Origin: Dryocosmus kuriphilus
Lineage: Eukaryota > Arthropoda > Insecta > Hymenoptera > Cynipidae
Length of the DNA: 64,000 bases
Direction: 5' to 3'
Assembly (NCBI GenBank): GCA_038277395.1
Contig: CM076189.1
Coordinates: forward strand, 233,555,918-233,619,917
Of the stretch, positions 36,142 through 48,881 are shown piece by piece. The notes beneath the pieces are model-generated. The model worked only from the letters and a program-made list of their open reading frames with translations. It was not told the DNA's origin and ran no database searches. The position numbers were made by a program, and so were the translations under genes. How positions within the stretch are numbered: position 1 is the first letter of the stretch; the number at the start of each line of letters is the position of its first letter.

Positions 36142-39100
36142 TATATACATATGTATATAAAAATCGAATGACCCACACAAATAAGAAGCATTACAGTTTA
36201 ATTATTTTGCTAAATATAGGAAATGTAAAAAATTAATTTTTTAATGACTACATCAGGTTTACAAAACTCTAATTGGACATCTGAAATACACATGTATCTT
36301 TTAACAAAAAACTAAGTAAAACCTTTTTATATTCAAGAGATAAAACAGTTTGAGAATAATAACTTTATTTTTTCTAGTTTTTAAGTATTTTAAAGTACAG
36401 ATCAGATCACTTCAATTTTGAGACAGAAAAAATAAATATTTAGAAAAAATCTTAAGAAACTAAGTTAAACATTTAACATGTTAGAAGGAATTCTGGATTC
36501 GTCAAGAGAATAAGATGACTAAAAGTCTTCGATTTTCCACTCGAAACAAAATATCTAGTTTAATAAATCATGGCACGTTCAGACTTTTATTTTTCGAGAC
36601 CAAAAAGCGAGTAGTTTATCTGCATGAATTCCTTATATAGAAATTTGCATCGGTTGCATTAATGCTGAAGGACTGCTATAGTGGTTAGCTTTGAGTGAAT
36701 AGAAACGTTGTGCAATTTGCTCAAGGTACTTGCTTTTGAAACTATTATCAACTTATCTGACTTGCTAGTAATTATCCATGATAAATAGCACTACGCAAAA
36801 TTTTTCAAGCTATATGACAACCGGTTTTCATATAGTTTTCATACAGCACTATAAAAAGTAGAATTCTATTTTTTTAGGGTATTACTTTTTGTAGGTATTA
36901 CTTTAGACTCGATGTGTCCTGCTCTTTAATCGGAAAATTTCATACAGTTAATTTCAATGTAAAACAACTCTGGGATCCCACCAGTGCAGTGGCTTCTTTT
37001 AGACCCGTGAAATATTAATTTAGTACCACTCGACCTTGTTTTTTCCCAGTTTTATTTTAATACCTGAAATTATTCTTTTTTTTTACAGTGTATGATAACA
37101 TTCTAATGCAGAAAATCTTCGTGGTAGCTTTAGAGTATAAAAATGTCTGCGTTTAAGTTAAATGGATTTAAATAGAAATTATTCTATTTTAAATACTGCA
37201 TAATAAGAAGTTTTCAATTTTAGAATTAATTTTTAATTATAGATCAATTAAAATTATAATTACAAGTCTCCGATCTGAAAATGAAAACTTAATTTTTTTT
37301 GCTAATGCAGTAAATTCAAAAGCCTTCGATTTTACATTCTTTCAAATAAAATTATCAGTTTAATTATTAATGATTCCAAATTTGAAAAATGGGATTTAAA
37401 ATGTTGTAGGTTGAACGTTTTTAAAATAAAAAATAGCTAAAGCTTTGCGCACTTTCAAATTAATAGTATTGAAATTTTAATTATGTAAATTCAATTTTAG
37501 AACCTGATCAAATCAAAAGTATATCGAAATTAAACAATCTAAAATAAAAAATCAGAGAAGTGTGATATTCTTCAATTTCGAAGATTCTATAATTAAATGT
37601 CATGATAATTTTGAAACATATAAAATTTCACAAATATTGTTAATAATTGAAATCTCCATTTTTCCAATAATTTAAAAAACTAAAATAAAATGTAACTCAG
37701 AATTGGTAAAAGAAAATGAGTAAGAAAAAATGAGCTCTTGGTCTAAAAAGAAGACTATATTTCTCGTTTAATTTCAAGTTTTAAAAAGACTGTAGGGTAG
37801 ACATTTTTTAAATAAATATAAATAAATAAGAATCGAATTTCGCAAATAATCCTACTATTTCCAAAATCAACTTTTTTTAGCTTGAAGCTCGCAGTTTTAA
37901 AATTTAATATTTTTCATATCAAAATCATTTTATGGGCTTTGAAATCAACAGCCTTCCAGTTCAAATATTTTAAAATACTAAAATTAGTTCCATTTGATAT
38001 ACCTTCTAATTTTAAAATTAAAGTTTTGACACTTTGAAACTATTTAGTAGCAATGGAATTTTAAATTTCATAGTTCGATATTAGAGGCTTTAAATTTAAA
38101 ACTTCTTCAATTTTAAAGAAATTGATTTTGAATTTTGATCAAGAAAGCATCTAAATTGAAACCTGTTCAAACCAGAAATCATAGAAGTTCGATCTTTTTA
38201 AATTTGGAAAATTAGATAACTAGACTTGTGAAGAAATTTCTTCACAACTCTAGCTATCTCATTAACTTAATAATTCTGTTCATTTAAAAGGACCGTACAG
38301 CCAAATTTTTAAATACCTTAAATATTAACTTTGAAAAGTTGCGAATGTTTGTATGGACAAACAATAAGTATATGGATACTTACTCTTACAATTTAGAAAG
38401 TATAAGGAAATAATTGGGATCCTTTATAATCTCAATATTTGAGATAGTTAAAAATATGAATGTAACTTTCCCTTATGAATGGCAATCTCTTTTCTTTTTT
38501 ATTTACCCTTAAAATAAAATTGAGCTTTACAATTTGTCAAGAAAATTTAATACTTCAAAATTCTGGGTAAAAATCTGAATCCTTTGTACGTTAGGTTTTT
38601 TGAAAAGTTTGGGCTAAAATTTTTTTTTATATTTAAAAAACAAATAAAAATGGATTTTCTTAAGCGATCTTATTCTTTGATAATACTTTTCTAGGTTTGT
38701 AGAAAAGGTTGAATAAAAAAAGCAACAATGAAATTAGAAATGTAACGATGCGAAGTGTTTGGTTCGATTAGTGATTCAAATTCATTAATAGACCGTTTCG
38801 AGCTTGTTACGGGTTATTCTAAAGCGGACAGAAGAGAGAACAGGCGATGTCACTAGCGACTGTCATATCCGGTGGATGACGACTCAAACACACTCACACC
38901 TTCTCTACCATAAATTAGTCAAAAAGCACTTGTGTCACGATGCCAGCAAACAATCTAGAAGTGAAACGCGAATGAATAGAATGATACAATAGTCAGCCTT
39001 TCGTGTATTATACGGAAATGAGGAAGAAATAGAAACGACCGACCCTTTGTTAGTCCAAGATATGAAGGAAGCAGAAAAAGGTGCATACTCCTTATCTAAC

Positions 39101-40920
39101 ATTCCTAGAGAACCCTGGGTACACAAAATTCAAAGTCCCTGGGTTATTTTCATTTTTACTCTCTTCAGTTTCCTCTGATAAAAATTGTGTACATTTTCAA
39201 AAACAGATCCTGGAAAGAGAAAAAAGTTATCAAATCTCAAACTAACATTTCTAGATTTAACTGTAAGACTCTTCTCAATGACAGTTCGCGTCATATCGTT
39301 ACTTTGGATACTTTGGGATGTAAGAAACAAACATTTAAAGGGTTCCAAATCAGGGTGGCCACTTAAATATCAGAAAAAATTCCAAGTATTTCCAAACTGA
39401 CGAATCTAATTCGAAACCATCCTAAATTTTAAACATTTACATTTGAAGGTTAAACATTCAAAATATAATAATTTCAAACTCACACGTTTAATATTGTACA
39501 AATTCGAAGCTTTCAATATTAGACAATCCGCAAATGACAAACATTTAAAATTGTACAATTTTAATGTAAAAGCCACCAGAATGAAACTTCATTTTGAGGT
39601 CTTAAAAAAAAAATCACTTTTAGTGTTTCGAAGGATCATTAATTGATGAATTTTAAGCGTTATTAATTTCAAATTGTCCACTTATAAAATTTCAATTTTA
39701 AACTATTCGACTATAAATGTTCTAAAGTTATAATCACTCAAGTAATTGTTTTATTTTTATATCATTAAATTTTAATCGATCTAAATAGGACCAAATTTAA
39801 TTTCCTCATCTAAAACTATTCCGATTTGAATGTTTTCTATTTTAATTTGTTCTCTATTAAAGCTCCCAATTTCAAAATTAAACAGCCTAAAATTATTAAA
39901 ATAACTTAATTTTTTAATTATACAATATTTAGAGCGATTTCAAATTTGAAACTAAACAATATTCTGTACTTCACTATAATAGTATTGAATTTAGAATGTT
40001 TGTTTTTAATTCAAAATTATGAATTCTTATCCTTAAATCTGAGATTTAAGAATGTTAAATTATTTGTAATTGCAAAAAATATCGAAAAACCTAAAAGGAA
40101 AGAAAGAAAATAAATAAAATAGGAAATTCTCTGATGAACTTTAAAACAATTTAAAATTGTACATTTTAATATTTTTAACGTACCGACAAAAATTAAAATC
40201 TTCATTAAAAATTGTCAAATTGAATCCCTAAAAATGGAAAATTTTTCATTTTGGGACTTTATAAATTGAAAAACGTTAGTATCATATTGATCAAAGCTTT
40301 CAAAATTGAACAATTTAAAATTGGAAATTGCTCAAAATTGTAAAATTTCCAGTCGGAATTGTAATTTTTAGGAATTTCAAAATAAAGTCGCTCAATCTCG
40401 CATAATATTATATCATATTAAATTGCCGTTATTAAATAAGTTACCGGTAAAAACTAAATTTACTGTGATTTCCCGATTTTTGTTAAGTTTCAAAAAATGT
40501 TTTCAAATTTCTCCAGGAAAGCGGGCAAGTATCAATTACTGACTACTCTCAGTCTCTCACGAATTTCCTCGTGTAAATCCTGTCCGAAAATAACGCGAGG
40601 ATTTCCTTGAGGAGTTTTTCAATAGAGGCAGCAGGCATTCGGCAAATGAAAGGGCGTATAAGCTTAAAAAATTATTGGTTTAGAAATAAAATGGTCATAA
40701 AGTGGGAGCGCGAAGATGAAGATAAATGGAAAATATAATACTAAACTCTCTGTTACTTTGGAAAATAGCCCTCGAGTTTATTTCTCTTCACCGATTGCAA
40801 TCGAAATTCGTATAGATTAGAACTGGATGAAAAAGTGATTAGAAATTCAGCCTAGGAACAGAAACCATAGATTGTAGTAGTAAATATTGCAGAAGGAAGA
40901 AACGAGTGGTGACACTGTGG
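34700..40920. other. AT-rich stretch with simple and degenerate repeats, no gene seen
   Basis: Contains a (TA)n tract (36083-36150) and degenerate AT-rich TTTGAAA/TTTCAAT blocks at about 37200-38260 and 39440-40400. A balanced patch at 38740-39130 has short frames on both strands without motifs. Confidence 0.4.
36083..36150. repeat. (TA)n microsatellite
   Basis: Roughly 50-60 bp of alternating TA with a few ATACAT interruptions. The open frame across it (repeated I-Y) is an artefact. Confidence 0.9.
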
Positions 40921-40926
40921 GGCCCG

Positions 40927-41012
40927 CATAAAAGCAGAGAGGGAGTATTTAGTGGTTTACGTCAGTTTCATCAGCTGCTACTCGGAATATAAACAGGACC
41001 CAGTATGAAAGT
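40927..41012 (+). promoter_or_regulatory. Candidate core promoter and tiny first coding exon (Met-Lys, then intron)
   Basis: CATAAAAG (40927-40934) resembles a TATA box. About 35 bases on is TCAGTT (40962-40967), the arthropod initiator. A short leader then reaches ATGAAA (41005-41010), directly followed by GTAAGC, a good 5' splice donor. A leader of about 45 bases ending after a few codons is the known layout of many insect cuticle-protein and other secreted-protein genes, where the signal peptide is split by the first intron. I found no matching second exon in the window, so it may lie far downstream or be lost. Confidence 0.3.
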
Positions 41013-42500
41013 AAGCCAACTCCGTTTTTCCTCTTTTCATTTTATCCGAAGAATAAACCACACGCCAATTACGTAAGGATAACGGTCGTCACGCTGGGAT
41101 TTACAAAACAACGATGAGATGTACCACGAATTCATTTTTGGAGCTCACATCATGTCAGGTCATCCTTTTTTGGAAATAAGAAAGAAAAATAAAGGATAGT
41201 ACAATTTATCTGAAATTAAGGAGGTTCGATGATTATCGATTTTCTTTACTTTCTGTCTGAATTTAAATTATTGTGTTAATGAATAGTCTGTTTATTACCT
41301 TGCAAAGTTTGGATTAACATTAACGCGTGGTTTTTCTTGTAATTTATTAACAATGTTACTGAATTATACACAGTCTTATGGCAAACATCTCGCTTGGGGT
41401 ACAATGAATTTTAGCGCCTAAGATTTTTATATTATTTCAAAAGAAAACACATAATAAGAAATTTCAAACATTTCTGAATGCATGCATATAAAAAGATGTA
41501 GGTGTTATCGCAAAATGAACGTACTAATAATTAAATAAAGAAACCTTTCTTAGTCTCGATCGGCGCAGAGAATCCCGCCACAGCAGTTTATGCACCGTCA
41601 CTGCGAAGCGTGAGTGCAAGTGAGACGCCTAGTAGATTGACATAAAAGCGTCTCTTTCGCACTTACCACGCCCCATTTAAGGATGGAGTCAAATGAGAAA
41701 TTTTTAAGAATATTCTTTAACTTGAAGAGTGTTTGTGAACTTGAAATTTGTTATGTACAATAACTAATAATTAATAATAATTATTAGGATAAATTTTTTG
41801 AGTTTCTATAATGAAAAAAATGTTAGACACTTCATTGACTAACCATGTCTTCATCTTCCTTAAAGCATACTGAAACGGTGAAACTGAGCACTTAATGTTA
41901 ATGTTTACAATATAGCAATTCTTTTATAGATCCCCTTTTTTCAACTCATTAATTTGAATTACAATTTAATATTTAATTATTTTTATTTTTATTTTAGATT
42001 TTAATTTGAAGACAATCTTACTGTAAACATCCGGAACAGACCCAGGGTAGTCCAATTTTATATCAATTTAAATTTATACGCATCTAAATTAAAAAATAAT
42101 ACAATTAGGACTTAATTCTCAAATTGAAATAATCAAATATATTTAAAATATTATAATTTGATGGTGATTCAAATTTGAAAGCATGATTGTAATTCATAAT
42201 TTTGAAAAATCTAATTTGAATTGAGATCAAATTTGAATACATTTATTTTGAAAAGAATGAGCACATTCATCATTAAAAAATACTAAATAATCCAAATTGT
42301 AAAAGCATGAGAATGCAACTACCTCCAAATCAACGTCGGACTGGCTTCTTGCGGGACGTGGCGGGAAACACATCTTAGCGACGCCGTTTCCACCGTTAGC
42401 GTATTTTGATAAACAAAAACAAGTGGCCCTCCCCCAGGCAGTTTATGCAGTGTTGCATAAAACACCGAAAGTCCGAAAAGCAAAGCTTTACTGCAAAGGG
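41013..42500. other. AT-rich stretch, no exon recognised
   Basis: Searched for an acceptor followed by a hydrophobic signal-peptide frame that could continue the Met-Lys exon; none stood out. A balanced patch at 41560-41700 holds a short hairpin (separate entry). A degenerate AT block lies at 42060-42310. Confidence 0.35.
41608..41671. repeat. Short imperfect hairpin in a GC-richer patch
   Basis: GCGTGAGTGCAAGTGAGACGC (41608-41628) pairs with GCGTCTCTTTCGCACTTACC plus ACGC (41648-41671), leaving a loop of about 19 bases. The size is in the pre-miRNA range, but mismatches and the lack of a longer stem argue for a transposon-end remnant. Confidence 0.4.
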
Positions 42501-42506
42501 ATTTTT

Positions 42507-43248
42507 ACATTCTCATCTCAATGAGAAGGTATTAGTTTTATGTGAAAACTGACTTTCGCGGATTTCACGAAATCTCGACGTTTCATGACCCCCTGAATCC
42601 GAAAAAAACAGGTTTTACGTTGGTGTCTGTCTGTGGTTGTCGTTGTTGTCGTTGTCGTTGTTGTCGTAGTCTGTTAGCACGGTAACTTTCGAAGGACTAA
42701 TCGGATTGGATTGCGCTTTTGCATACTTCTTCAGAACGTAAAGACCAGTTCGTCAACCAGCGGATTTTGACCAATGGTTCTGGTTTTATCCACCATAAAT
42801 TCTTTCTAAAAATCAAAAATTCAAATTTCCCGCCAAAATATGCAAGATATGAAAAAAATCATAATTAACAAAGTTGTTCAGTTCAAAAAAATATCTACAT
42901 AATTACTCCCTACCATTTTCTCGAAAAGACGCATGGTCTTTAAGTTATTCGTGAAATATGTTAATTCATATAAAAAAATCCACTTTTCCGCAAAAGTATG
43001 CGAGATACGAGAAAATATCAAGAAGCAGAATTATTCACCTTCCAAAGACCTACAAATTCTCTTATAACCATTTTTCGATACAACCCATACTTTATTCATT
43101 AAACGTATAATACTGTTCTTTTAATCAAAAAATACATTACTATACAGTAAATAAAAAGTTATTAAAAAAAAAAAAAAAAAAAGTTATTAATATCTAAAAC
43201 GTAAATTTCTTAATTTTTTACATAGTTTGGCTAAAAAATGCAATTTTT
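42507..43248 (-). mobile_element. ACATTCTCAT family unit, copy E (shortened)
   Basis: Begins ACATTCTCAT (42507-42516) and then CAATGAGAAGGTATTAG, the inverse of the right end of copies A and B. GTGTCTGTCTG, a GTCGTT tract and TAACTTTCGAAGGACTAATC follow, then fewer subrepeats than in A-D. It runs without a break into copy F. An A run of about 19 lies near 43164. Confidence 0.65.
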
Positions 43249-44420
43249 ACATTCTCATCAGAGAACGTAGATTTATGTAAAATTTGACATTCCCGGATTT
43301 CATGAAATCTCCACGTTTTGAGACCCCCTGTGTCAGAAAAAACGTTTTTTACGACGGTGTCTGTCTGTCTGTTGTTGTCGGCGTCGTTGTCGGCGTTGTT
43401 GTCGTCGTCACACTTCTTTAAAGCGTAAAAAGTAAGGACGAGTTCGTTAACCAGCCACTTTTGACCAACGATTATGGTTTTATCCATCAAAAACGGTTTT
43501 CAAAAAATCAAAAAATCTATTTTCCGGCTAAACTATGAGAGATACAAGAAAAATGTAAGAAAGTAAACTTGTTCATCTCAAAAAAATCTACAAATTTTGT
43601 CTTAACCATTTTTTGATAAAATGAGCGGTTTTTGTTTTAATCAAGAAAACGCTATTAAAATTAAAAAACTCTAGTTTCGCGCCGAAATATTCAAGATACA
43701 AAAAAATGGTAAAGAACGAAGTTTTTCAATTTAAAAAGATCTATTTTTCAATTTAAAAAGATCTACAAATTTTGTTTCAACCATTTCTTGATAAAATGCA
43801 CGGTTTTTGTTTTAATCTATAAAACGTTATTAAAAATAAAAAATTTCAAATTTCCCGCCAAACTATGCAAGATACGGAAAAATGATAATAAACAAAGTTG
43901 TTCGCCTCAAAAAGATCTACAAATTTGCTCTCTATCATTTTTTTGAGCAGACGCGTAGTTTTTGAGTTATTCGTGAAATATGTTATGAAATATAAAGAAA
44001 AGCACCTTTCAGCAAAACTATGCAAGATATGAGAAAATATTAACAAGCAGAATTATTCACCTAGGAAAGAGCTACAAAATTTATTTATAAGACTCATCGT
44101 TTTATTTTTAAGAATCTAAGTCCTGTATTGTGAAAATTTGGAAAATCACTAAAAAACTTTGCCAATCTACAATGTGTTTTAAAAAAATGTAATTATCGAG
44201 CGCGAAGCGCGAGTGTCATGATGAGAATGTATTCCTTAAGGGCGATAGAGCCTTAAGTAAAATAATTTCTTTTGTAATTTTTAATTTAAAGGTTTATACG
44301 ATCCGTAAGTACCGAGAGCGTAGCGCGAGGTGAATAATCTATCAAGCGCGAAGCGCGAGTGCCAACAGACGCGCGCCCCAGGCGCGCTCATACTTCGCGC
44401 GAAGCGCGCGATGAGAATGT
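43249..44420 (-). mobile_element. ACATTCTCAT family unit, copy F with GC-rich module
   Basis: Starts ACATTCTCAT (43249-43258), contains reversed subrepeats and reaches ATGAGAATGT at 44221-44230. The GC-rich module follows (GAGCGTAGCGCGAGGTG, GAAGCGCGCGATGAGAATGT) and ends at 44411-44420 beside GCCCGCGAAACGGGC. A short internal duplication of TTTTTCAATTTAAAAAGATC lies near 43725-43765. Confidence 0.65.
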
Positions 44421-45058
44421 GCCCGCGAAACGGGCAGATTTTTTTATTGTATTTTAATACACTAGAAACTTAATAAACGCTCAAATTCTTTTGAAGTGAT
44501 CATGTTCGACCACAATTAGCATACAGGGATGCAAAAGTTCTTCAGAAATTGCACTTCGCAATCGATTTTTTACTCTTTTCAGATTGCTAAAGTATCGTTT
44601 AAGTATATATAAATACACGACTTTTTCCCAAAAAACATTCCTCTACTTCCTTTCATTTTATATATTTTTCGTTATTCAACTTCCGAAATTACAGTTCAAT
44701 ATTCAAAAATATCAATAAATATTAATACAATAAATCGTCGTAAGTTATAAAATGTTACACAATTCGCCGCACGGAAGAATCTACGATTTTGCACAATTTT
44801 TTATTGCAGTTCAAGGATGGCTGACCAACAAAAAAAAACAGTGAAATAAATAAACTTAATGCGAAATATTAAAAATAAAAATTATAAACACTTCCGAATT
44901 CAACAACATAATTTTATATTATTTTAAAAACTGTGAAATTAAAAAACATGATAACCATTATAATAAGTCTATTTAATTACTCACAAATGAAATAACAAAT
45001 ATTTGATACTATATATATATATATATATTATATAAGAAAAGCCGGAAAAGGCATTACA

Positions 45059-45104
45059 CCGGGGGGATCCAAAATCTTGGCAAAATTGCGTTACGTAATA
45101 TATG
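45059..45104. mobile_element. MITE end remnant (GCGTTACGTAAT type)
   Basis: GGGGGGATCC followed by GGCAAAATTGCGTTACGTAA and TATATGGACGACCCA is the inverse of a terminal sequence (GGGTCGTCCATA, TTACGTAACGC) I know as recurrent in insect genomes. The opposite end was not found, so this is a solo or truncated end. The surrounding 44430-46180 is AT-rich without genes. Confidence 0.4.
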
Positions 45105-46181
45105 GACGACCCAATAAATATATGATTTTTTATTCAGGAAATAATATTGTTGACACAGTTCGAATTATCTGAAAAAATAACAGAAAAAAAAAGAAAAATT
45201 TAGGTAAACAAAATCTACAGTTCAAAATTGTGAACTACGCCAGAGACGTTCATGATAAACAAACTAAAAATGTAATTTAACAAAATTTTCTAATATGCTC
45301 CGAAATTTCTTTCCCTTCTAATTAATTTATCTTAGTTGAAAATTTTGAACTGAGAATTTTGCTTACCTCAATTTGTCCTTTTTTTGTTGTTTTTTCGAAT
45401 AATTCGAATGGTGTCAATAATTATTTCTTTAATATAAAATTATATAAAATATCTTTAATATAAAATATTTGCTTTACTTTTATGAGTAATTATATAAATA
45501 TTGTAATGGCTATTATGTATATTTTTTATTTTAGAGTTTTTAAAGGTTTTTAAAATTATTTTGTTTCAGTCGGGATTGTTTGTAAATTTGTATTCCTAAT
45601 ATTTCTTATTAGGATATATAATTATTTATGTCACTGATTTTTAAAGACTTGTTTATTAGAAGTTAAAGGTATTGTATTTAAAACGTTAATTAGGTTTTAG
45701 AAAAATAATAAAATGTGATACTGGTCCAAATTTTATAAATAAAATTTTAAGAATAAATGTTGTAAGATTTTTATTCTAATCAAAACAACATTCTATTAAG
45801 TAGTCCGAATAATGTTGGTCAAAAATAGTTTTTTAACTTGATGTTCAAAACGATTTTCTTGAGCTTCAATACAATAAATAACAAATACATGGGAGAATGG
45901 CTTACCACGTTTGATTTAATACAGGAGTGAGCAACAAATTATAATGATTAATATGTATTATGCAAAACAGTTTTCCACAGATTTCCTGCCTCTTAACTAT
46001 GGCCAATCCGCCGCTGCTCCAAATTAGAAATAATAATTGATCGAATAAACTATTCAAATTTCAAAATGTCCTAATATTAAAATGGTCCCAATCGAAAATA
46101 ATTCAACTTTGTAGCAAAACTGAAAACGATGTAATAATGTTTTAGAAATACTTAAATTACAAGATTGCAGTTTAGATCTTA

Positions 46182-46207
46182 GGGGCCGTTCATAAACCTC
46201 GTGGCCT

Positions 46208-46239
<32 letters not shown>

Positions 46240-46576
46240 CCGAACCCCGAGGTTTTCCAGTAAGGTGTTTAAAAAAGTAAAATACATGGCTTTTTCTTTT
46301 TCGAAATAGCGCGGGGAATCTCAAATTCGAGAGCTGCTGGGAATGATGTATTCCCGGTCATAAACAATTTACATGGCTGGTTAACCTCACCATTTGTGAA
46401 CTTCGATTCTTTATGAAATAAAAAAAATAAAAATCATTTGCTTTATTTTGATTTTTTAAAATAGAAAAAAACTCGGGGTACACTGGGGGAGGTGGGGGGG
46501 GGGGGGCTCGTTGAGCCTCATGGGGGCTGGGTCTAAAAGTGGTAAAAACTGGGCCTCGAGGTTTATGAACGGCCCC
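46182..46576. mobile_element. 395-bp MITE with 20-bp TIRs and TTA target duplication
   Basis: GGGGCCGTTCATAAACCTCG (46182-46201) is exactly inverted at 46557-46576. TTA precedes it (46179-46181) and follows it (46577-46579). A 3-bp TWA target fits PIF/Harbinger-type (also Zator-type) movers. The interior holds a 31-G tract (46208-46238) and a second G-rich tract near 46488-46506. No transposase. Confidence 0.85.
46208..46238. repeat. G homopolymer, 31 bp
   Basis: Uninterrupted run of 31 G just inside the left TIR of the 395-bp MITE. The length in an assembly of such a run is unreliable. The apparent poly-proline frame on the minus strand is an artefact. Confidence 0.9.
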
Positions 46577-46827
46577 TTATGAGTAGAAAATGAACAAATA
46601 AATCTTGTTCTAAATTAAACAACGTAATAAATAGCAAGTTAAAAGAAAAATTCATTATTATTATTAGCCTTTATTAGCCTTGCTGTCTGGGGTCTAAAGT
46701 CAGTGTATCATTTTTTATAAATTTATAAAAATATACATTTTTTGCATTACTTTACAAAATAGCCGAAAAATCTCTGAAACTATATACAATTAGATACAAA
46801 AGTTTAAAACATTTCATACATTTCAGA

Positions 46828-48881
46828 TTGCCGGACCAATTACAATTCATTCCGACAGATTTTCACCCCTAGAATCCGAATCCGGAAACTAAAATAGTGA
46901 ATTGGCTGAAGTTTTTTAACAAAACGGGGTCATAAGTGACAAAAAAAAACGTCTTTTGGGTAAAACGCATGTCAGGGTACCACCGTATACCTATCGCCCA
47001 GGCCGACCTTTTCTATTGTTTTGTGTCCCGACTCGGATCCTACTCGAGCTCGAGCTGGACGAGGCGGTGTAGTGCTCAACCGGAGGCTACTGTGTATTCG
47101 CACGTTGGACTAGTCCACTTATCGTTGGGCTTGGGCGCCCCAGTCTCGACCTCCATGGTGGTGTGAAACAGAGCCATTTAAATTTTAAAGGTATGTTTCA
47201 TGTACCATCGCAACGTACACAGTAGCCTCCGGTTGAGCACCACAACGCCTCGGCCAGCTCGAACTGAAGTAGGGTCCGAGTCGGGATACAAAACAATAGA
47301 AAAGGTCGGCCTGGACGACAAGTAGGCGGTGGTACCCTGGCATGCGTTTCACCCCACCTTTTTAGATATCTTTTAAAATTTATAGCCAGCGAACCCGACG
47401 CGCTACTATCGGCTTCAAAAATCCTGGCCCCTCAACAAATTATTGAATAACTCAATGAAAAAAAATCGCTTCAAAAAAGGATGACTATATTATCAATCCT
47501 CATTTTACTATGAACAACTACAATATTATCGGATCACGATGCGCCCAAAAGTTTTGATATAAATGTCGAAGTAAGGTGAAAAAACGTGGTTAAAAGAACC
47601 TTTTATAAGTTGTTCAAGTTTCGAGCGTCGCATTCCGTGAAATAATTCATGACATGTTTTGCAAAAAATCAGGCATTTACCTTAAAGTTTAATTTATGCA
47701 TGCATTTTTGAAAAATTTATAAATATTTATAATTTTAGTGCCTGCAGTCAATAAGAACAAAGAATGCTAACTCAGCGTGTACTTAAGCTGCTTCGGCTTC
47801 AAATTTGCAAAAAAAAAATAATAAATTCAATTGTAGGTTTTTAAAGAAAGATAATTCCATAGATAAGACGCTATCATGCACTTTTTTTTTCAATACTGGT
47901 CAATCACAATTGTAACCGATACCGTTAAATGGGAACGATCGGCTATTTGAAAGCCAGCTGTACAGTTTATGAGACAAGGATACAAGCAGGACATTGATAC
48001 CCTGGAACCTGCTGAGAATCTTTTGTGTCTGCGGTGCAAAAAAACAAGTGAAAGAATAATTGCCAATAGCGTTTTATCTATAAGAGTAACTGTTTTTAAA
48101 AACCTACAATTGAACTTGTTATTTTTTTTTTGAAAATTTGTAGCCTAAGCAGAACCTTCCAGCTTAACTACAAGCTGGGTTAGCATTCTTTGCTCTTATT
48201 GACTGCAGGGACTAAAATTATAAATATTTTCAAATTTTTCAAAAATGCACGCATAAATTAAACTTTAAGGTAAATTTTTTATTTTTTGCAAAACATTTCA
48301 TGAATTATTTTATGAAATGCGACGCTTGAAACTTGAACAACTCATAAAAGGTACTTTTAACTACGTTTTTTCACCTTTTTTCGATATTTATATCAAAACT
48401 TATGGACACATCGTGGTCTCATAATATTGTACTTATTCGTAGTAAAATTAGGAATGACTAGATGGTCATCCCTTTTTGAAGCAATTTTTTTTTTCATTGA
48501 GTCATTCAATAATTTTCAAAAGGCTTAAATTAGTGCTCAAACCTTTTAATGGTTGCATTCATGCATTTTCATAACCTTCGAATGAATGGGTGCCAACATG
48601 ATTTCCGCAAAATGAAAACAACACTTTAAATAAATTTTTTTCCATAATATTTGTTACTTCTACTTTAAAGTAAATGTTTTGAGCATTAATTTTATCCCTT
48701 TGTAAACTCACTAACGCTTCGGATACATCTGTTATGAATTTTCAAAACTAGCTAAAAAGACGTTTGTTGGCACTTTTGACCCCGTTTTGCTTAAAAAACT
48801 AGAGCCAATTCATTATTTTCGTGCTCTTTTCAGATTCTACGGGAAAAAGCCTATCGGATACAGTTGTGATTGGTCCGGCAA
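46828..48881. mobile_element. ~2-kb fold-back element, arms ~0.6-0.8 kb, interrupted by a nested element
   Basis: The outer ends TTGCCGGACCAAT and ATTGGTCCGGCAA are inverse. Moving inward, AATGAATTGGCT, AACAAAACGGGGTCA, then after an insertion ATTGAATAACTCAATGAAAA, TTTTTCACC-type words, AAATATTTATAATTTTAGT and CTGCAGTCAATAAGAACAAAGAATGC all have inverse partners in the right arm (48060-48881). The unpaired centre is about 47880-48060. No transposase frame. The left arm is split by the insertion at 46958-47355. Confidence 0.75.
46958..47355. mobile_element. GC-rich hairpin element nested in the fold-back arm
   Basis: The left arm 46958-47107 (GGGTAAAACGCATGTCAGGG, AGGCCGACCTTTTCTATTG, CTCAACCGGAGGCTACTGTG) is inverted at 47208-47355. 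The loop is about 100 bases. It is markedly richer in G/C than the neighbourhood. The intact opposite arm of the host element aligns straight across its edges (ACGTCTTTT on the left, TTTTTAGATATC on the right), proving it is an insertion. Confidence 0.75.

Noticed and set aside
35985..36236. Ile-Tyr repeat frame
   Set aside because: Produced by the (TA)n microsatellite.
46054..46287. Minus-strand poly-proline frame
   Set aside because: Produced by the 31-G homopolymer within a MITE.
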